The position numbers and the translations under genes are program-made. Below are positions 9,818-20,273 of a DNA stretch of 64,000 nt, one piece after another. Under the pieces are notes generated by a model, which did no database searches, was not told the origin of the DNA, and saw only the letters and a list, made by a program, of their open reading frames with translations. The stretch lies in NCBI RefSeq assembly GCF_021310995.1, contig NZ_CP054150.1:1612001-1676000 (forward strand), in the 5' to 3' direction. Position 1 is the first letter of the stretch, and each line of letters begins with the position of its first letter. This DNA comes from Agrobacterium vaccinii (GTDB taxonomy: Bacteria > Pseudomonadota > Alphaproteobacteria > Rhizobiales > Rhizobiaceae).

Positions 9818-10978
9818 TTAAAAATCGATGGCTGCATAGAAGATGGCGAAAACGCCATCGACCAGAATTACAACGAAAATGGATTTCACGACGGATGACG
9901 TCACGTGCTGGCCGAGCGATTCGGCGCTGCCGCCAACCTTCATGCCTTCCACCGCCGCCACGATACCGATGATCAGCGCCATGAACGGTGCCTTGATCAT
10001 GCCGGATGCGATGGTCGAGATTTCCACCGCAGAATGAAGCCGCGACAGGAAGACCTCGAAGGTGATGCCGGAGTACAGCAGCGAGACGACGGCTGCGCCG
10101 AAGAGAGCGGCAAAGTTTGCAATGATCGTCAAAAGCGGCAGAGCAATCGTCAGCGCCACTAGGCGCGGAAATACGAGAACACCGACCGGGTTGAGGCCGA
10201 TGACCTTCAGCGCATCGATTTCCTCGCGCATTTTCATCGAGCCGATTTCAGCCGTGATGGCGCTTCCCGAACGACCGGCAATCATGATCGCGGTTAACAG
10301 CACGCCGATTTCACGAAGCTGCAAGATGCCCACGAGGTCGACGACGAAGACTTCAGCGCCGAAGTAGCGTAGCTGGAACGCGCCCTGCTGCGCGATAATG
10401 GCGCCGATCAGGAACGACATCAGCAGAATGATGGGCACGGCGCGTACGCCCATGTGGTCGATCTGGTTGGCGATGGCCGCAGGCGAAACACCGCGCCCCC
10501 GCCCCAGCTTCATCTGCGCACCGCGAACGGCGGAACCCAGAATGTACATGCCCGCCAGAAAATCGGCGCCGGCCTGAACGATGTTCTTGCCGATAGGATC
10601 GAATATGCGCTGGACGATACCGGTCTTGCTGGTGTCCTTGGGCGGCATAGGCGCTTCATCCGGCAGCGCCGCGATGATTTCCTCGAACCGTTCGTTACCC
10701 TCGAACGAAACCTGCGTTCCTGCCTTATCCAGCCGGTTGCGCATGCGACGCAGCAGCCAAGCGCCCGTGGTGTCGATGTTCTCGACGCCGGAAAGATCGA
10801 TCGTGATCGCGCCTGATGGCTTGGACTTTTCGATTTTCTCGATGTCGGCAAGAACGGGAGCGACATTGGCATTGCGCCAGGAACCGGTCAAAGCATAGCG
10901 CGCGCCACCATTCTCCGCGTTGTCATCCGCCGAGATTGCTGCTGGCTGCACCTGCTGCCGTGTTTCAAGTTCTTGCAT
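9818..10978 (-). CDS. mlaE: MlaE-family permease with N-terminal STAS-like domain
   Basis: A 386-aa protein. Residues about 20-115 look like a STAS domain (DLSGVENIDTTGAWLLRRM), the role filled by separate MlaB in E. coli. Residues about 140-386 are the five- to six-helix MlaE permease (IDHMGVRAVPIILLMSFLIG; AGRSGSAITAEIGSMKMREE). It heads the operon mlaE-mlaF-mlaD-lipoprotein. STAS-permease fusions of this type are common in alphaproteobacteria, so the fusion is expected. The start ATG has only a weak upstream purine stretch (GGAGCAAG). Confidence 0.92.
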   Translation of the reverse strand: MQELETRQQVQPAAISADDNAENGGARYALTGSWRNANVAPVLADIEKIEKSKPSGAITIDLSGVENIDTTGAWLLRRMRNRLDKAGTQVSFEGNERFEEIIAALPDEAPMPPKDTSKTGIVQRIFDPIGKNIVQAGADFLAGMYILGSAVRGAQMKLGRGRGVSPAAIANQIDHMGVRAVPIILLMSFLIGAIIAQQGAFQLRYFGAEVFVVDLVGILQLREIGVLLTAIMIAGRSGSAITAEIGSMKMREEIDALKVIGLNPVGVLVFPRLVALTIALPLLTIIANFAALFGAAVVSLLYSGITFEVFLSRLHSAVEISTIASGMIKAPFMALIIGIVAAVEGMKVGGSAESLGQHVTSSVVKSIFVVILVDGVFAIFYAAIDF

Positions 10979-11121
10979 CTTGCTCCAAGCGAATGCAGCT
11001 TATTAAAGATTCTCTAACGATTCATATCGAGTGACGGATCACCAAGCCACAGCACTGCGGATGATTCCCGGTGTTTTTTCGTCGGTTTAACGGTTTATGA
11101 CAAAACACGAAGGCAATTTTG

Positions 11122-12105
11122 ATGCGTCGTTACATTCAAGCCACAGCTGAGACATTCCCGGTTGCGGGAAGTTTCACCATTTCCCGTGGAAGCCGCACGG
11201 AAGTCGAGGTCATCAAGTGCGTGATTACGCAGGATGGCGCCACGGGTATGGGAGAATGCGTTCCTTACAAACGATATGGCGAATCGATCGAAGGCGTGCT
11301 GGCCGATATCAGCGCCGTCTCGGATCGCATATCCGAAGGGCTGGGCCGTCAGGAACTGCAAAGGGTGATGAAGGCGGGTGCCGCCCGCAACGCCGTCGAT
11401 TGCGCCCTCTGGGATCTCGAGGCCAAACTCTCCGGTAAAAGCGTCGCCGCGACTATCCTGCCGTCGCAACCGGGGCCTATCGTTACCGCCTACACCATCT
11501 CTCTGGGGGATGCGGACACCATGGGCGCGAAAGCGGCAGAAAACGCCGCGCGTCCGCTGCTGAAGATAAAGACAGGCACGGATGATGACGAAGCGCGTCT
11601 TCGAGCCGTGAGACGTGCCGCACCTCTCGCCCGCATCATCGTCGATGCCAATGAAGGCTGGACGGACGACAATATAGAGCACCATCTGGCGGTCGCCGCC
11701 GAGCTGGGCATCGCCCTCATCGAGCAGCCGCTGCCTGCGGGTAAAGACGCCATTCTTTCACGCATCACCCGCACCGTGCCGATCTGCGCTGACGAAAGCG
11801 TGCACCTGACCGCTGATCTGGCATCCCTGCAAGACCGTTACGATGCCATCAACATCAAACTGGACAAGACTGGCGGCCTGACCGAGGCATTGTTGATGAA
11901 GCGGGAAGCCGAACGGCTCGGCTATACGATCATGGTTGGATGCATGCTGGGCACATCGCTTGGCATGGCACCGGCCGTTCTGCTCGCACAGGATACCGCC
12001 TATGCCGATCTGGATGGCCCATTGCTGCTGGCCCGGGATCGTGTTCCCGGGCTCATATACGACGGATCACTCCTCCACCCGCCCCAGGCTGAACTCTGGG
12101 GCTGA
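11122..12105 (+). CDS. Dipeptide (L-Ala-D/L-Glu) epimerase-like enolase-superfamily enzyme
   Basis: A 327-aa member of the muconate-lactonizing subgroup of the enolase superfamily. Visible elements are a catalytic Lys in LLKIKTG, metal ligands in DANEGW, IEQPL and ADES, the second Lys in NIKLDKTGG, and the substrate loop GCMLGTSLGMAP. This combination is typical of L-Ala-D/L-Glu epimerases that recycle murein peptides. Close relatives annotated as N-acetyl-D-glutamate racemase (DgcA) share it, but no dgcN neighbour is present. ATG at 11122 has GAAGG eight bases upstream; an adjoining TTG at 11119 is less likely. It is a single gene transcribed away from the Mla operon. Confidence 0.85.
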   Translation: MRRYIQATAETFPVAGSFTISRGSRTEVEVIKCVITQDGATGMGECVPYKRYGESIEGVLADISAVSDRISEGLGRQELQRVMKAGAARNAVDCALWDLEAKLSGKSVAATILPSQPGPIVTAYTISLGDADTMGAKAAENAARPLLKIKTGTDDDEARLRAVRRAAPLARIIVDANEGWTDDNIEHHLAVAAELGIALIEQPLPAGKDAILSRITRTVPICADESVHLTADLASLQDRYDAINIKLDKTGGLTEALLMKREAERLGYTIMVGCMLGTSLGMAPAVLLAQDTAYADLDGPLLLARDRVPGLIYDGSLLHPPQAELWG

Positions 12106-12120
12106 GACGACGAGTGCTGT

Positions 12121-12951
12121 TCAGGCGGCGTAGGTGCTGATGAGCTTGGGGAAAGCCACCGGCTCCAGCTCGGTCACCTGGTTTTCCTCGATCTTGTCGT
12201 CCGACTTCATCCACGTGATCAGCTCGAAGGTACCGTCCATCGTTTCGGCAACCGCCGTGCAGCTTTCCACCCAGTCGCCGGTGTTGATGTAGCGGATACC
12301 GTCGATATCCTCCATCACGGCGTGGTGGATGTGGCCACAGATCACACCGTCGACATTGTTGCGACGGGCCTCATCGGCCACAACGCGCTGAAACTCGCCA
12401 ATGAAGTTGACGGCATGCTTCACCTGAAGCTTTGCCCAGGCCGAGAACGACCAATAGGGCAAGCCGATCCGGCGGCGAATAGCGGCAAGGAGAACGTTAA
12501 TGGCAATCGCCGCGTCGTAGGCCCAGTCACCCAGATAGGCCAGCAGACGCGCATTGCGCACCACCACGTCGAACTCATCGCCGTGAATGACGAGATATTT
12601 CTTTCCGTCAGCAGCTTCGTGGATCATCCTTTCAGCCACTTCGATACCGCCGAAATGGGTGCCGGGGAATTCCCGCAAAAACTCATCGTGGTTGCCGGGA
12701 ATGTAGACGATGCGCGTTCCCTTACGGGCCTTGCGCAGAAGCTTCTGCACCACATCGTTACAGCCCTGTGGCCAGTACCAGTTGCGGCGCAGGCGCCAGC
12801 CATCGATGATGTCGCCCACGAGGATGATCGTATCGGCTTCATGGTAGCGAAGGAAATCCAGAAGGAAATCCGTTTTGGCTGCCTTGGAGCCAAGATGCAC
12901 GTCGGAAATGAAAAGCGTTCTGAACTGTCTGGTTTCGGTTTGCGCGGCCAT
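12121..12951 (-). CDS. LpxH-like metallophosphoesterase (UDP-2,3-diacylglucosamine diphosphatase family)
   Basis: A 276-aa calcineurin-like phosphoesterase with the full motif set: DVHLG, GDIIDGW, GNHDE, HGDEFD and GHIHHA. COG2908 members of this size are annotated as UDP-2,3-diacylglucosamine diphosphatases of lipid A synthesis. Many alphaproteobacteria perform that step with the unrelated LpxI, so the actual substrate is uncertain. The ATG at 12951 is chosen because GGGGAAGAG lies just upstream; the longer frame to 13014 lacks a site. It is convergent with the epimerase gene, ending 16 bases past it. Confidence 0.82.
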   Translation of the reverse strand: MAAQTETRQFRTLFISDVHLGSKAAKTDFLLDFLRYHEADTIILVGDIIDGWRLRRNWYWPQGCNDVVQKLLRKARKGTRIVYIPGNHDEFLREFPGTHFGGIEVAERMIHEAADGKKYLVIHGDEFDVVVRNARLLAYLGDWAYDAAIAINVLLAAIRRRIGLPYWSFSAWAKLQVKHAVNFIGEFQRVVADEARRNNVDGVICGHIHHAVMEDIDGIRYINTGDWVESCTAVAETMDGTFELITWMKSDDKIEENQVTELEPVAFPKLISTYAA

Positions 12952-13166
12952 GGAACTCTTCCCCCTGTCTCGGCAATTTTCAACCTCTGGAAAACCAGAC
13001 TCGTGTTTCAGCAAGATGACAGAACGCCATTTCGGGTCAGGAAGTGCCGCTTTTAAGCAATTTCAAAACGACAGTTTTGAGATATCGAGGCAAAATAAAC
13101 GGCTGTACGCATGGACCGATTGTTGTATGCAAAGGCCTCCAAGAAATTGAAATAAGCGGTGATAAA

Positions 13167-15482
13167 ATGAGTTCTGAGGACACGGGCAAGACGCAAGACC
13201 AAAACGCCAATGCGGATCTGGAACAACAGGCCCTGTTTTATCACCGTTATCCGCGCCCGGGAAAACTGGAAATACAGGCGTCAAAGCCGCTTGGTAACCA
13301 GCGCGATTTAGCGCTTGCCTACTCCCCCGGCGTCGCTGCACCATGCCTCGCGATCCATGAAAACCCTGAGGCCGCAGCGGAATACACCGCGCGTGCCAAT
13401 CTCGTAGCCGTCATCTCCAACGGCACGGCAGTGCTGGGCCTCGGCAATATCGGCCCTCTCGCCTCAAAGCCCGTCATGGAAGGCAAGGCCGTTCTGTTCA
13501 AGAAGTTCGCTGGCATTGACGTCTTCGACATCGAAATCGACGCCCCCGGCATCAACGACATGGTCTCCACCATCTCGGCGCTGGAGCCGACTTTTGGCGG
13601 TATCAATCTTGAAGACATCAAGGCACCGGAATGTTTCGAAGTGGAGCGTCAGCTTCGCGAGAAAATGAACATTCCCGTGTTCCACGACGACCAGCACGGC
13701 ACGGCCATCATCGTTGCAGCCGCCGTGACCAACGCACTGGAACTTGCTGGTAAGTCTCTGTCGAGCGTCAAGATCGTTGCTTCGGGTGCCGGTGCCGCTG
13801 CACTCGCCTGCCTCAACCTGCTGGTAGTGCTGGGTGCGAAGCGTGAAAACATCTGGGTTCACGACATCGAAGGCCTCGTCTATGAGGGCCGCAACACCCT
13901 GATGGACGAGTGGAAGGAAGTCTACGCGCAGAAGACAGACAAGCGCGTGTTGAGCGAAACCATCGATGGCGCCGACGTTTTCCTGGGCCTGTCCGCCGCA
14001 GGCGTTCTGAAGCCGGAACTGCTGGCGCGCATGGCGGAGAAGCCGCTGATTCTAGCGCTTGCAAACCCCAACCCGGAAATCATGCCGGAACTGGCGCGTC
14101 AGGCACGCCCGGATGCGATGATCTGCACAGGCCGTTCGGACTTCCCGAACCAGGTCAACAACGTGCTTTGCTTCCCCTATATCTTTAGGGGTGCGCTGGA
14201 TTGCGGCGCGACCACCATCAACGAAGAAATGAAGATGGCCGCCGTCCACGCCATTGCCGAACTGGCGCGCGAGGAAGTGTCGGAAGTCGCGGCGAAGGCC
14301 TATAGCGATGAGACGCCGATCTTCGGCCCCAACTATCTTATCCCCTCGCCGTTCGACCCGCGCCTCATCCTGCGCATCGCGCCTGCGGTTGCCCGTGCTG
14401 CTGCAGCAAGCGGTGTCGCCGCGCGACCGATCACCGATTTCGACGCCTATCTCGATCAGTTGAACCGCTTCGTCTGGCGGTCCGGCTTCATCATGAAACC
14501 GATCTTCAACCTGGCAAAAACCGCAGAAAAAAAGCGGATCATTTTTGCCGAAGGCGAAGACGAGCGCTCGCTGCGCGCTGCACAGGTTCTGCTGGAAGAA
14601 GGCACCGGTGTGCCGATTCTCATCGGTCGTCCACAGATCATCGAGACGCGCCTGAAGCGCTTCGGGCTGCGCATTCGCCCGAATACGGACTTTGCCGTGG
14701 TCAACCCGGAGGACGATCCACGCTACCGTGAATACGTCGATGACTATTTCGCGCTCGTGGGCCGCGCCGGTATCAACCCGGAGGCTGCGCGCACCATCGT
14801 TCGTACCAACAGCACCGTCATCGGCGCACTCTCTGTGAAGCGTGGTGAAGCGGACGCCCTGATCTGCGGTCTGGAAGGTCGTTTCGACCGTCATCTGCGC
14901 GACATCAACCAGATCATCGGCAAGCGTGAGGGCGCGCATACGTTCGGCGGCCTCAGCCTGCTGATCACGCAGCAGGGTGCGCTGTTTTTGACGGACACCT
15001 TCGTCAACTACGAGCCGACCTCGGAAGATATCGCAGAACTGGCCATTCTCGCGGCCAAGGAAATCAAGCGCTTCGGCATCGTTCCGAAAATCGCACTCGC
15101 AAGCCACTCCAACTTCGGCTCGCGCGATTCCGAAAGTGCCCGCAAGATGCGCCGCGCGTTGCAGCTCGTGCGCACAACAGCACCGGAACTGGAAATCGAT
15201 GGCGAAATGCAGGGCGGTTCCGCACTATCGGAAGTGCTGCGCAAACGCGCCATGCCCAACAGCTCGCTGTCTGGAGAAGCGAACCTGCTGGTCTTCCCGA
15301 ATCTCGATTCGGCCAACATCACGCTTGGCGTCGTGCGCACCATGACGGAAGGTCTGCATGTCGGGCCGATCCTGCTCGGTTCCGCCCTGCCCGTGCACAT
15401 TCTGTCGCCAACGGTCACGTCGCGCGGCGTGGTCAACATGGCAGCACTAGCCGCCGTGCAGGCATCGCACCCTTCGGTGTAA
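13167..15482 (+). CDS. maeB: Malic enzyme with C-terminal phosphotransacetylase-like domain
   Basis: A 771-aa protein of the MaeB/Dme/Tme type. The N-terminal malic domain contains the [12 protein letters not shown] and [17 protein letters not shown] motifs. The NAD(P)-binding domain has a glycine-rich [12 protein letters not shown] segment. From about residue 430 a phosphate acetyltransferase-like domain follows, which in this family is regulatory and does not make acetyl phosphate. It decarboxylates malate to pyruvate, linking the TCA cycle to gluconeogenesis or NADPH supply. NAD versus NADP preference cannot be decided here. ATG at 13167 is chosen because the family begins close to [18 protein letters not shown]; the longer frame from 13044 lacks homologous features. 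Confidence 0.93.
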   Translation: MSSEDTGKTQDQNANADLEQQALFYHRYPRPGKLEIQASKPLGNQRDLALAYSPGVAAPCLAIHENPEAAAEYTARANLVAVISNGTAVLGLGNIGPLASKPVMEGKAVLFKKFAGIDVFDIEIDAPGINDMVSTISALEPTFGGINLEDIKAPECFEVERQLREKMNIPVFHDDQHGTAIIVAAAVTNALELAGKSLSSVKIVASGAGAAALACLNLLVVLGAKRENIWVHDIEGLVYEGRNTLMDEWKEVYAQKTDKRVLSETIDGADVFLGLSAAGVLKPELLARMAEKPLILALANPNPEIMPELARQARPDAMICTGRSDFPNQVNNVLCFPYIFRGALDCGATTINEEMKMAAVHAIAELAREEVSEVAAKAYSDETPIFGPNYLIPSPFDPRLILRIAPAVARAAAASGVAARPITDFDAYLDQLNRFVWRSGFIMKPIFNLAKTAEKKRIIFAEGEDERSLRAAQVLLEEGTGVPILIGRPQIIETRLKRFGLRIRPNTDFAVVNPEDDPRYREYVDDYFALVGRAGINPEAARTIVRTNSTVIGALSVKRGEADALICGLEGRFDRHLRDINQIIGKREGAHTFGGLSLLITQQGALFLTDTFVNYEPTSEDIAELAILAAKEIKRFGIVPKIALASHSNFGSRDSESARKMRRALQLVRTTAPELEIDGEMQGGSALSEVLRKRAMPNSSLSGEANLLVFPNLDSANITLGVVRTMTEGLHVGPILLGSALPVHILSPTVTSRGVVNMAALAAVQASHPSV

Positions 15483-15591
15483 GCACGGGTTAACGCAATT
15501 TTGAACTGACTGTTGCCGCTTTGCTGCGCGCGCCTATGTTATCCTGATCGAAAATACGTCATCCGCATTTCGCGGGTGCGCTCCTCAGGAT

Positions 15592-16752
15592 ATGTCCTGC
15601 CCAACGGCAGGCGGAACGGACGGACCATTGATCCCGCGCCGAAGCCGACTGGTCGGCACATTTGCGATTGTCATGCTGGCCGCTCCGTTTTCGGCGCAGG
15701 CAAGCGCTGTCTGTGATTCGTTGCGCTCGCAGTTGAACCAGCCCGTGCAGGTTTACGGCAATACCGCAGAGGTACGCCGCTTTGCGAGCGCTCTTGCCCA
15801 GCAGAACATTCTCATACGGCGTATCAAGAACGACATGCGCGGCTATGGCTGCTCCTCCGGTAGCGTTATCGTCTACGGTAACCCCAATGCGCAGCTTTGC
15901 GGCGAAATCGGCGATGCGTTGGAGCAGGCGCAGGCCGAGCGCGACATGATCGCTGACGACCGCGACCGCATGCTGGCCGCCCAACGCAATGACAATGCCC
16001 AAGGGTCGCGTGAGCGCATTCTGGCCGCGCTGGATGCGCAAGGCTGCTACGACGAGCAGCCACCCTCGTTCACCTCCACAGACCCCTCGCCCTATCCCGA
16101 CATGCGCGACCCGAGTGACGGCTTTGGTGAGCCGAACAACGATTACGCGCCTTCGCCCGATATGCCGATGCAGGGTGGGCTCCGAACACTTTGCGTCCGC
16201 ACCTGCGATGGTGCGTTCTTCCCCATTTCTTCGGACGCGACACCGCTCGATTTCCGTGAGCAGGCAGCCCAATGTGAGCGCATGTGTCCTGGCACGCAGA
16301 CCGAATTATTCTATCACGCCATGGAAGGTCAGGAGAGCGAGGACATGGTCTCGGCAAAAACCGGCCAGCCCTACGCCTCGATGCCAACCGCTTTTGCCTA
16401 CCGCAACAACCCCGCATCCAGCCGCGCACCCTCATGCAGCTGCAAAATGACGGCCTCTTCCGACCCGACGATGAAGCCGCAGGACAACAGCCACGCACCG
16501 CAATCCACCGCCGTGCAAAGCTCGCCAAGCGTGACCACGCTGACGTCACCGAAGAGCGACACGAACCCCGCCCCTGCCGAAACGAAGCCGGAAACCAAAC
16601 CCGTCGAGAAAGCCGAACCGATCCCCGAGCGCGACTACGATCCAGCCAACAGCAAAGTCCGCATCGTCGGCCCCCGCTTTATGCAGGAAGAAACCAGCCG
16701 CATCGACCTCAAAAATCCCGCTTTGCAAGGCGCCCAGCCACAACAGCAGTGA
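15592..16752 (+). CDS. DUF2865 domain-containing secreted protein
   Basis: A 386-aa protein. After a basic start, a hydrophobic segment ending in APFSAQASA is a likely signal peptide. The conserved core includes several paired cysteines (MRGYGCSSGS, LRTLCVRTCDGAFFPIS, QAAQCERMCPG), which is characteristic of DUF2865 of rhizobia. The C terminus is Pro/Thr/Lys-rich and of low complexity. The function is unknown; the cysteines suggest a disulfide-bonded periplasmic protein. The start is ambiguous: ATG 15592 sits only one base after AGGA, and an in-frame TTG at 15628 with GGACGGA before it would give a shorter signal peptide. Confidence 0.82.
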   Translation: MSCPTAGGTDGPLIPRRSRLVGTFAIVMLAAPFSAQASAVCDSLRSQLNQPVQVYGNTAEVRRFASALAQQNILIRRIKNDMRGYGCSSGSVIVYGNPNAQLCGEIGDALEQAQAERDMIADDRDRMLAAQRNDNAQGSRERILAALDAQGCYDEQPPSFTSTDPSPYPDMRDPSDGFGEPNNDYAPSPDMPMQGGLRTLCVRTCDGAFFPISSDATPLDFREQAAQCERMCPGTQTELFYHAMEGQESEDMVSAKTGQPYASMPTAFAYRNNPASSRAPSCSCKMTASSDPTMKPQDNSHAPQSTAVQSSPSVTTLTSPKSDTNPAPAETKPETKPVEKAEPIPERDYDPANSKVRIVGPRFMQEETSRIDLKNPALQGAQPQQQ

Positions 16753-16767
16753 TATTAGGGCCGGGAC

Positions 16768-17499
<732 letters not shown>

Positions 17500-17529
17500 T
17501 CAACAACCTGCCGCCGTCCATGCGGTGCG

Positions 17530-17695
17530 GTCTATGGTATCAGGCCGGTCTTCTGACTGGGCGTCATCACGATATGCCGCCTTCCCAATCTCTCAGTGGC
17601 ATTCGACAGTCGCATCGGCCTCACAGCGTTGGGCACGTCGCGGAGTTTCACCGCGTTCCCGATTCTCCTGCGTGAAGCAGGCACCTGATAGCGCT
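17530..17695 (-). promoter_or_regulatory. Cobalamin riboswitch upstream of bluB
   Basis: Read on the minus strand, the region starts with GGTGCC near 17685. It continues with paired arms around GAATCGGGAACGCGGTGAAA and CCGCGACGTGCCC, then CACTGAGAGATTGGGAAGG. It ends with the B12-box-like GCCAGTCAGAAGACCGGCC near 17542-17560. Order and spacing match the adenosylcobalamin aptamer. The expression platform would be 17455-17530. Confidence 0.9.
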
Positions 17696-17801
17696 TCTTA
17701 TGTCGCTTCGCGCTACGCTATGCAAGCAGGCAGGCGTTTTACCCGCGTCGACCGGAACCGCCGGGCCGCCTCCCGCATTCTACGCATAAAGGAGAACAAA
17801 G

Positions 17802-17990
17802 ATGGATCAGTATTCCGAACTTCGCCAGCAGATCGGTCAGGACCTCGACACGCTCAAGGCCAACGAAAGCCCGAAGTCTATCTTTGAACTCGCAGATGAT
17901 TACCTGACGACAGATGCCGCTTTGAAGCGGCAGGTCATTGAGGACATCATCAAGGAAGAAGCGGATAAGCGGAATATTGATATTCATTGA
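17802..17990 (+). CDS. Small uncharacterised acidic protein (62 aa)
   Basis: A 62-aa soluble protein, rich in Asp, Glu, Lys and Ile, with no signal peptide or membrane segment. It reads as two helices (SELRQQIGQDLDTLKANES and AALKRQVIEDIIKEEADKRN) joined by a short linker. A strong ribosome site, AAAGGAG, lies seven bases before the ATG, and codon use is like the neighbours, so it is probably real. It is divergent from the riboswitch-bluB unit and 44 bases ahead of the phospholipase D-like gene, with which it may share a transcript. I do not recognise the family. Confidence 0.72.
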   Translation: MDQYSELRQQIGQDLDTLKANESPKSIFELADDYLTTDAALKRQVIEDIIKEEADKRNIDIH

Positions 17991-18034
17991 ATGTGCGAGA
18001 GGCTTAGGGCAAAGATGCGGGTAATATCATCACT

Positions 18035-19591
18035 GTGAATGTCACCGTCGCCATTTGTGCCCTCATCGTCATCGCCATTATCGCGGGCCTCGTTTTCGCA
18101 TCGCGCCATCGTGACAAAATCATCATCAAGATCGCGTCGGCAGCACTTCCTACAGAAGAAGATGCCACGCCGCTCGACCGCCATTGGACGGATATCAGTC
18201 ACGGTCGTGAAGGTCAGAGCGTGCTGTCGCTGATACAATCCAACCTCGGCGCGTTTGCCGCACGCGTGGGCGCGGCCCGCGCCGCCGGTCGCAGCCTCGA
18301 TCTCATGTACTACATGTGGAATGCTGACCTCACCGGGCAGTTGATGATGCGTGAGGTTATCGCCGCAGCTGACCGTGGCGTCCGGGTGCGCCTGCTGCTG
18401 GACGATCTGGGTGTGTCGATCTCGGACCGCGCTTTTCAAGCTATAGACAGCCACCCCAATATCGAGCTTCGGCTGTTCAACCCCACAAAGGCGCGTGAGA
18501 ACGTCTTTCGCCGTGGGCTGGAAATGGTGCTGCGGTTTCGCAGCGTCAACAGGCGCATGCATAACAAAGCCTGGATTGCGGATGGCCGCACATTGATCGT
18601 CGGTGGCCGCAATATCGGTGACGCCTATTTCGATGCTGCCGAACAGGCGAATTTCCGTGATTTCGATATTATCGCACATGGTGCCTGCGTGGCGCAGGCC
18701 GAAGAGATTTTCGACGATTACTGGAACAGTGCCGTCGCCGTTCCCGTACGCTCGCTTCTGGCCCGCCGCCCCAGCAAGCTGGCGAAGCTGCGCCGCAGAA
18801 TGGACGTTCTCGCCTCCGGCAATGCCGCTCGTCCCTATCTGGCGCAGGTCGAAAGCCAGCACCATTCCGGCAACTTCCTCCTGTCAGATACGCTCCATTG
18901 GGTGGAAAGCGCAACGGTCGTTGCCGACCCGCCAGAGAAGGCTGCGGACAAACGTCGCAATGGCCACAACTATCTGATGGAGACGCTGTTGCCCGTCATG
19001 GAGGAGACGAACGACCGACTGAAGATAACCTCTCCCTACTTCATCCCCGGTCAAAAAGGTCTGGAGACATTGTCAAGGCTCTCTGCCGATGGCGTTTCCG
19101 TCAGTGTCCTTACCAACTCTTTGGCCGCCACCGATGTCGCTGCCGTTCACGCCGGTTACTCGCGATATCGCAGGCCTTTGCTGCTCAACGGTATCAAAAT
19201 CCATGAATTGCGGTCCCTCGCGGATCAGCACAAATCCTTCTCATTGCGCGGTTCGGGTCAGGCAAGCCTGCACACCAAGGCTTTTACCCGGGACGGCGAC
19301 ACAGGCTTTATCGGTTCGCTGAACTTCGATCCGCGCTCCATGTCCCTCAACACGGAGATGGGCGTCCTGTTTTCCTCCGCCCCACTGGTGAAGGAGATGG
19401 ATGACATCTTCAAGGAAGAAACCAGCCGGGAGATGAGCTTCGAGCTGGCGCTTAACGAGCGTCGAAACCTGACGTGGACCGGCTTGGTCAGAGGCGAGCC
19501 AAGGCACTACCGTCGCGAGCCCTACGCTACCTTCAGCCGCCGCGCACTGGTCAGCATCATGGGTATTTTGCCGCTCGAATCCCAACTTTGA
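18035..19591 (+). CDS. Phospholipase D-like / cardiolipin synthase (ClsC-like) protein
   Basis: A 518-aa protein with an N-terminal membrane anchor (residues about 3-22) and two HKD motifs. The first has H176-x-K178-x4-D183 in MHNKAWIADGR; the second has H413-x-K415-x4-D420 in LHTKAFTRDGD, followed by GSLNFDPRS. Two such motifs form the phosphatidyl-transfer active site. Length and motif spacing resemble E. coli ClsC (YmdC), which makes cardiolipin from phosphatidylglycerol and phosphatidylethanolamine. Hydrolytic phospholipase activity is an alternative. The start is GTG at 18035; no clear ribosome site is seen, so translation may be coupled to the small gene upstream. Confidence 0.85.
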   Translation: MNVTVAICALIVIAIIAGLVFASRHRDKIIIKIASAALPTEEDATPLDRHWTDISHGREGQSVLSLIQSNLGAFAARVGAARAAGRSLDLMYYMWNADLTGQLMMREVIAAADRGVRVRLLLDDLGVSISDRAFQAIDSHPNIELRLFNPTKARENVFRRGLEMVLRFRSVNRRMHNKAWIADGRTLIVGGRNIGDAYFDAAEQANFRDFDIIAHGACVAQAEEIFDDYWNSAVAVPVRSLLARRPSKLAKLRRRMDVLASGNAARPYLAQVESQHHSGNFLLSDTLHWVESATVVADPPEKAADKRRNGHNYLMETLLPVMEETNDRLKITSPYFIPGQKGLETLSRLSADGVSVSVLTNSLAATDVAAVHAGYSRYRRPLLLNGIKIHELRSLADQHKSFSLRGSGQASLHTKAFTRDGDTGFIGSLNFDPRSMSLNTEMGVLFSSAPLVKEMDDIFKEETSREMSFELALNERRNLTWTGLVRGEPRHYRREPYATFSRRALVSIMGILPLESQL

Positions 19592-19667
19592 TGAAAAAAA
19601 TCTGCGATGGGCTGATCGAATTCAGAGCTCAGGCATTTTAGGCATAATTGAAATACAGGAGACATTC

Positions 19668-20273
19668 ATGTTCATCACGCCCCCGGAGCCAAAAACCAGC
19701 ATCAAAATCGCGGAAATGTATCGTAACGCGGAAAGCACCTATGGCTATCTGCCCAATATGTACCGCACCTTTGGGCACCGTCCCGAGGTCATGGAAAGCT
19801 GGAGTGCGTTGCTGGTCGCTCTGCGTGGCAACATAGAGCCACGGCGTTATGAACTGGTCACGTTGGCAGCAGCGCGAGAACTGAGGTCTTCCTATTGCAT
19901 GCTGGCGCACGCCTCGGTGCTGGCACGAGAGGGGCTCGACGCAGACGAACTCACCGGCATCATCACCAACGCAGAAGACGCGCCGCTGGATGAACAGGAG
20001 CGCGCCATCATGATTTTCGTTTCGAAAGTGGTGCGCGATGCAACGTCGGTGACGCAGGCCGATATCGATGCGCTGAAGACCCACGCGCTGACGGATGCCG
20101 AAATCTTCGACATCGTCGCCGCCGCATCGGCTCGCTGCTTCTTTTCCAAGACGCTGGATGCGCTGGGCACTTCACCGGACCAGGCCTATGTCGATAAGCT
20201 TGGCCCGGATCTGGCGCAGAAGCTGGCTCTCGGACGCCCCATCGAGGAGACCGAGGCCGATAGCGCGGCTTAA
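19668..20273 (+). CDS. Carboxymuconolactone decarboxylase/AhpD-like family protein
   Basis: A 201-aa all-helical protein. The core RYELVTLAAARELRSSYC followed by MLAHASVLAREG is the AhpD/CMD domain with a Cys-x3-His (CMLAH) motif in place of the CxxC of true AhpD peroxidase partners. Related proteins are annotated as peroxidase-related enzymes and may reduce peroxides or handle reactive aldehydes. AGGAGA lies six bases before the ATG. The 3' end overlaps the end of the convergent response regulator gene by four bases. Confidence 0.85.
   Translation: MFITPPEPKTSIKIAEMYRNAESTYGYLPNMYRTFGHRPEVMESWSALLVALRGNIEPRRYELVTLAAARELRSSYCMLAHASVLAREGLDADELTGIITNAEDAPLDEQERAIMIFVSKVVRDATSVTQADIDALKTHALTDAEIFDIVAAASARCFFSKTLDALGTSPDQAYVDKLGPDLAQKLALGRPIEETEADSAA

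Noticed and set aside
13910..15107. Open frames in other phases over the malic enzyme gene, including 14052-15107 on the minus strand
   Set aside because: They are shadows of a clearly coding, conserved gene.
17752..17780. GGAAC upstream of the 62-aa gene as a third general-stress promoter
   Set aside because: CGTT is not found 16-17 bases downstream; only a loose TT is present.
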